Below are positions 5,536-6,459 of a DNA stretch of 6,459 nucleotides, piece by piece. Below the pieces are notes generated by a model. The model was given only the letters and a program-made list of their open reading frames with translations, was not told where the DNA came from and made no database searches. Source of the DNA: Candidatus Omnitrophota bacterium (GTDB lineage Bacteria; Omnitrophota; Omnitrophia; Omnitrophales; Aquincolibacteriaceae). Made by a program: the position numbers and the translations under genes. The number at the start of each line of letters is the position of its first letter. Position 1 is the stretch's first letter. The DNA lies in assembly GCA_023246995.1 (NCBI GenBank), contig JAHFHI010000076.1:1-6459 (forward strand). Reading direction: 5' to 3'.

Positions 5536-6459
5536 TTGAGCCCCATGACTGTCTTTAAAGCCCTTCCCACCTTCGAACTGTGCGAAGCCGGACAAAGTCC
5601 CTGGCTTGATTATCTGGGCCGGGAGCTTCTGGAAACCGGTACCCTTGAGACCTGGATACGCGAAAAGGGGGTCATGGGCGTTACCTCCAACCCGAGTATT
5701 TTTGACAAAGCCATTTCCCAGTCCGGCGGTTTTTATGAGCCCGACATCCGCAGATTTTTTCGCAAGGGCGCGTCGACTTTTGAAGTTTATGACGCGCTTA
5801 CGATTTCGGATATTACCCGCGCCTGCGATCTGTTTTTGCCTGTTTTTCAAAAGACGGCCGGAGAGCACGGCTTTGTCAGCCTCGAGGTTTCCCCGGACCT
5901 GGCTTATCAGACGGAAGCCACGGTGCGTGAGGCGCGTCGCCTCTTTAAAACCATCGCGCGGCCCAATCTTATGATCAAAATTCCCGCAACGCCGGAAGGC
6001 ATTCCTGCGGTTGCGGCGGCCATTGCCGAAGGGATCAACGTCAACATCACGCTCATTTTTTCCCTGAAACATTATCAGGATGTCGCGGCCGCGTACTTGG
6101 ACGGGCTCGCGCGCTTCAAAGCCCGAAAGGGGAGCCTTGAGCAGGTTCATTCGGTGGCCAGCGTTTTTGTGAGCCGTTTGGATACGCTGCTTGATCGGAA
6201 ACTGGAAGCCATGGCCGCGAAAACCGCCGATCCTCTTGCCGGCAGCCGATTGCTCGAACTGCGCGGGAAAGCCGCGATCGCGAATTCAAAAATCATCTAC
6301 CGTGAGTTTAAAAAAATATTCGGTTCGGAAAAGTTCCGGACTCTGCGCGAGAGCGGGGCCCAGCTCCAAAAAGTTCTCTGGGGCAGCACCAGTACAAAAA
6401 ATCCTGCTTACCAGGATCTTATTTATGTCGAAAACTTGATCGGTCCGGCCACCGTCAAC
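5536..6459 (+). CDS. tal: Transaldolase, 3' end outside window (possibly transaldolase/glucose-6-phosphate isomerase fusion)
   Basis: An open frame runs from TTG 5536 (or ATG 5545, same frame) to the window end without a stop, giving about 308 residues. Numbered from the ATG-5545 Met, the motifs are GQSPWLDYL (D22), GVTSNPSIF (N49), SLEVSP (E114), LMIKIPAT (Schiff-base K145), NVNITLIFS (N167) and VASVFVSRLD. These match the catalytic set of class I transaldolases, which move a dihydroxyacetone unit between sugar phosphates in the cytosolic pentose-phosphate pathway. Near the edge KVLWGSTSTKNPAY and YVENLIGPATVN match the C-terminal part of the mycobacterial-type, longer transaldolase subfamily. 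In some bacteria this subfamily is fused to glucose-6-phosphate isomerase; the window ends before this can be judged. The start follows the phosphorylase stop by 1 nt, so the two genes are probably cotranscribed. TTG is chosen for Shine-Dalgarno spacing. Confidence 0.93.
   Translation, partial: MSPMTVFKALPTFELCEAGQSPWLDYLGRELLETGTLETWIREKGVMGVTSNPSIFDKAISQSGGFYEPDIRRFFRKGASTFEVYDALTISDITRACDLFLPVFQKTAGEHGFVSLEVSPDLAYQTEATVREARRLFKTIARPNLMIKIPATPEGIPAVAAAIAEGINVNITLIFSLKHYQDVAAAYLDGLARFKARKGSLEQVHSVASVFVSRLDTLLDRKLEAMAAKTADPLAGSRLLELRGKAAIANSKIIYREFKKIFGSEKFRTLRESGAQLQKVLWGSTSTKNPAYQDLIYVENLIGPATVN

Noticed and set aside
6083..6094. Palindrome CGCGGCCGCG in the transaldolase gene
   Set aside because: It encodes an Ala-rich stretch with ordinary GC-rich codons; no other signal suggests a site.
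5467..6150. Antisense open frame of 227 codons over the phosphorylase end and transaldolase
   Set aside because: The + strand frame encodes clear transaldolase motifs throughout; the antisense product has no recognisable motif.

Overview
The window comes from a bacterial chromosome. All recognisable genes lie on the + strand, spacing is tight, and by eye G+C is a little above half. The content fits an uncultured Gram-negative lineage: a GT-C-like membrane protein ending in TPRs, an excisionase-type HTH fused to a receiver domain, and a distant-type glucan phosphorylase. Omnitrophota or a deltaproteobacterial-type group is a guess; there is no rRNA or other marker gene here. I see no mobile element, CRISPR array, tRNA, rRNA or phage gene.

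Layout. (1) 1-971 is the 3' end of a membrane protein with two visible membrane segments and seven TPRs. (2) 972-1164 is a compact regulatory segment: a sigma70-type promoter, a 15-codon ORF with its own Shine-Dalgarno, and a strong intrinsic terminator that ends only 39 nt before the next start codon. (3) 1165-1389 is a CspA-family cold-shock protein, followed by a GCGA-tetraloop terminator. (4) 1390-1554 holds that terminator, a promoter-like sequence and a near-duplicated 15/16-nt motif. (5) 1555-2196 and 2216-3277 encode a two-component pair: an HTH-receiver protein with its DNA-binding domain at the N terminus, and a membrane histidine kinase without a recognisable sensor domain. (6) 3351-5534 is an alpha-glucan (glycogen) phosphorylase. 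(7) From 5536 to the window edge is a transaldolase, 1 nt after the phosphorylase stop and cut by the window end.

How the genes work together. The phosphorylase releases glucose-1-phosphate from storage glucan. Transaldolase works in the pentose-phosphate network fed by glucose-6-phosphate. Their adjacency, and a Shine-Dalgarno for transaldolase inside the phosphorylase 3' end, suggest one carbohydrate-use transcript. The two-component genes lie directly upstream with no terminator in the 73-nt gap, so they may share this transcript or regulate it; that is inference from position.

The most unusual signal is the leader of the cold-shock gene. CspA-family proteins can act as transcription antiterminators, so a promoter, a tiny ORF and a terminator directly in front of a csp gene look like a possible attenuation switch. 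No wholly new multi-gene system is evident; most of the window is recognisable housekeeping and regulatory content.
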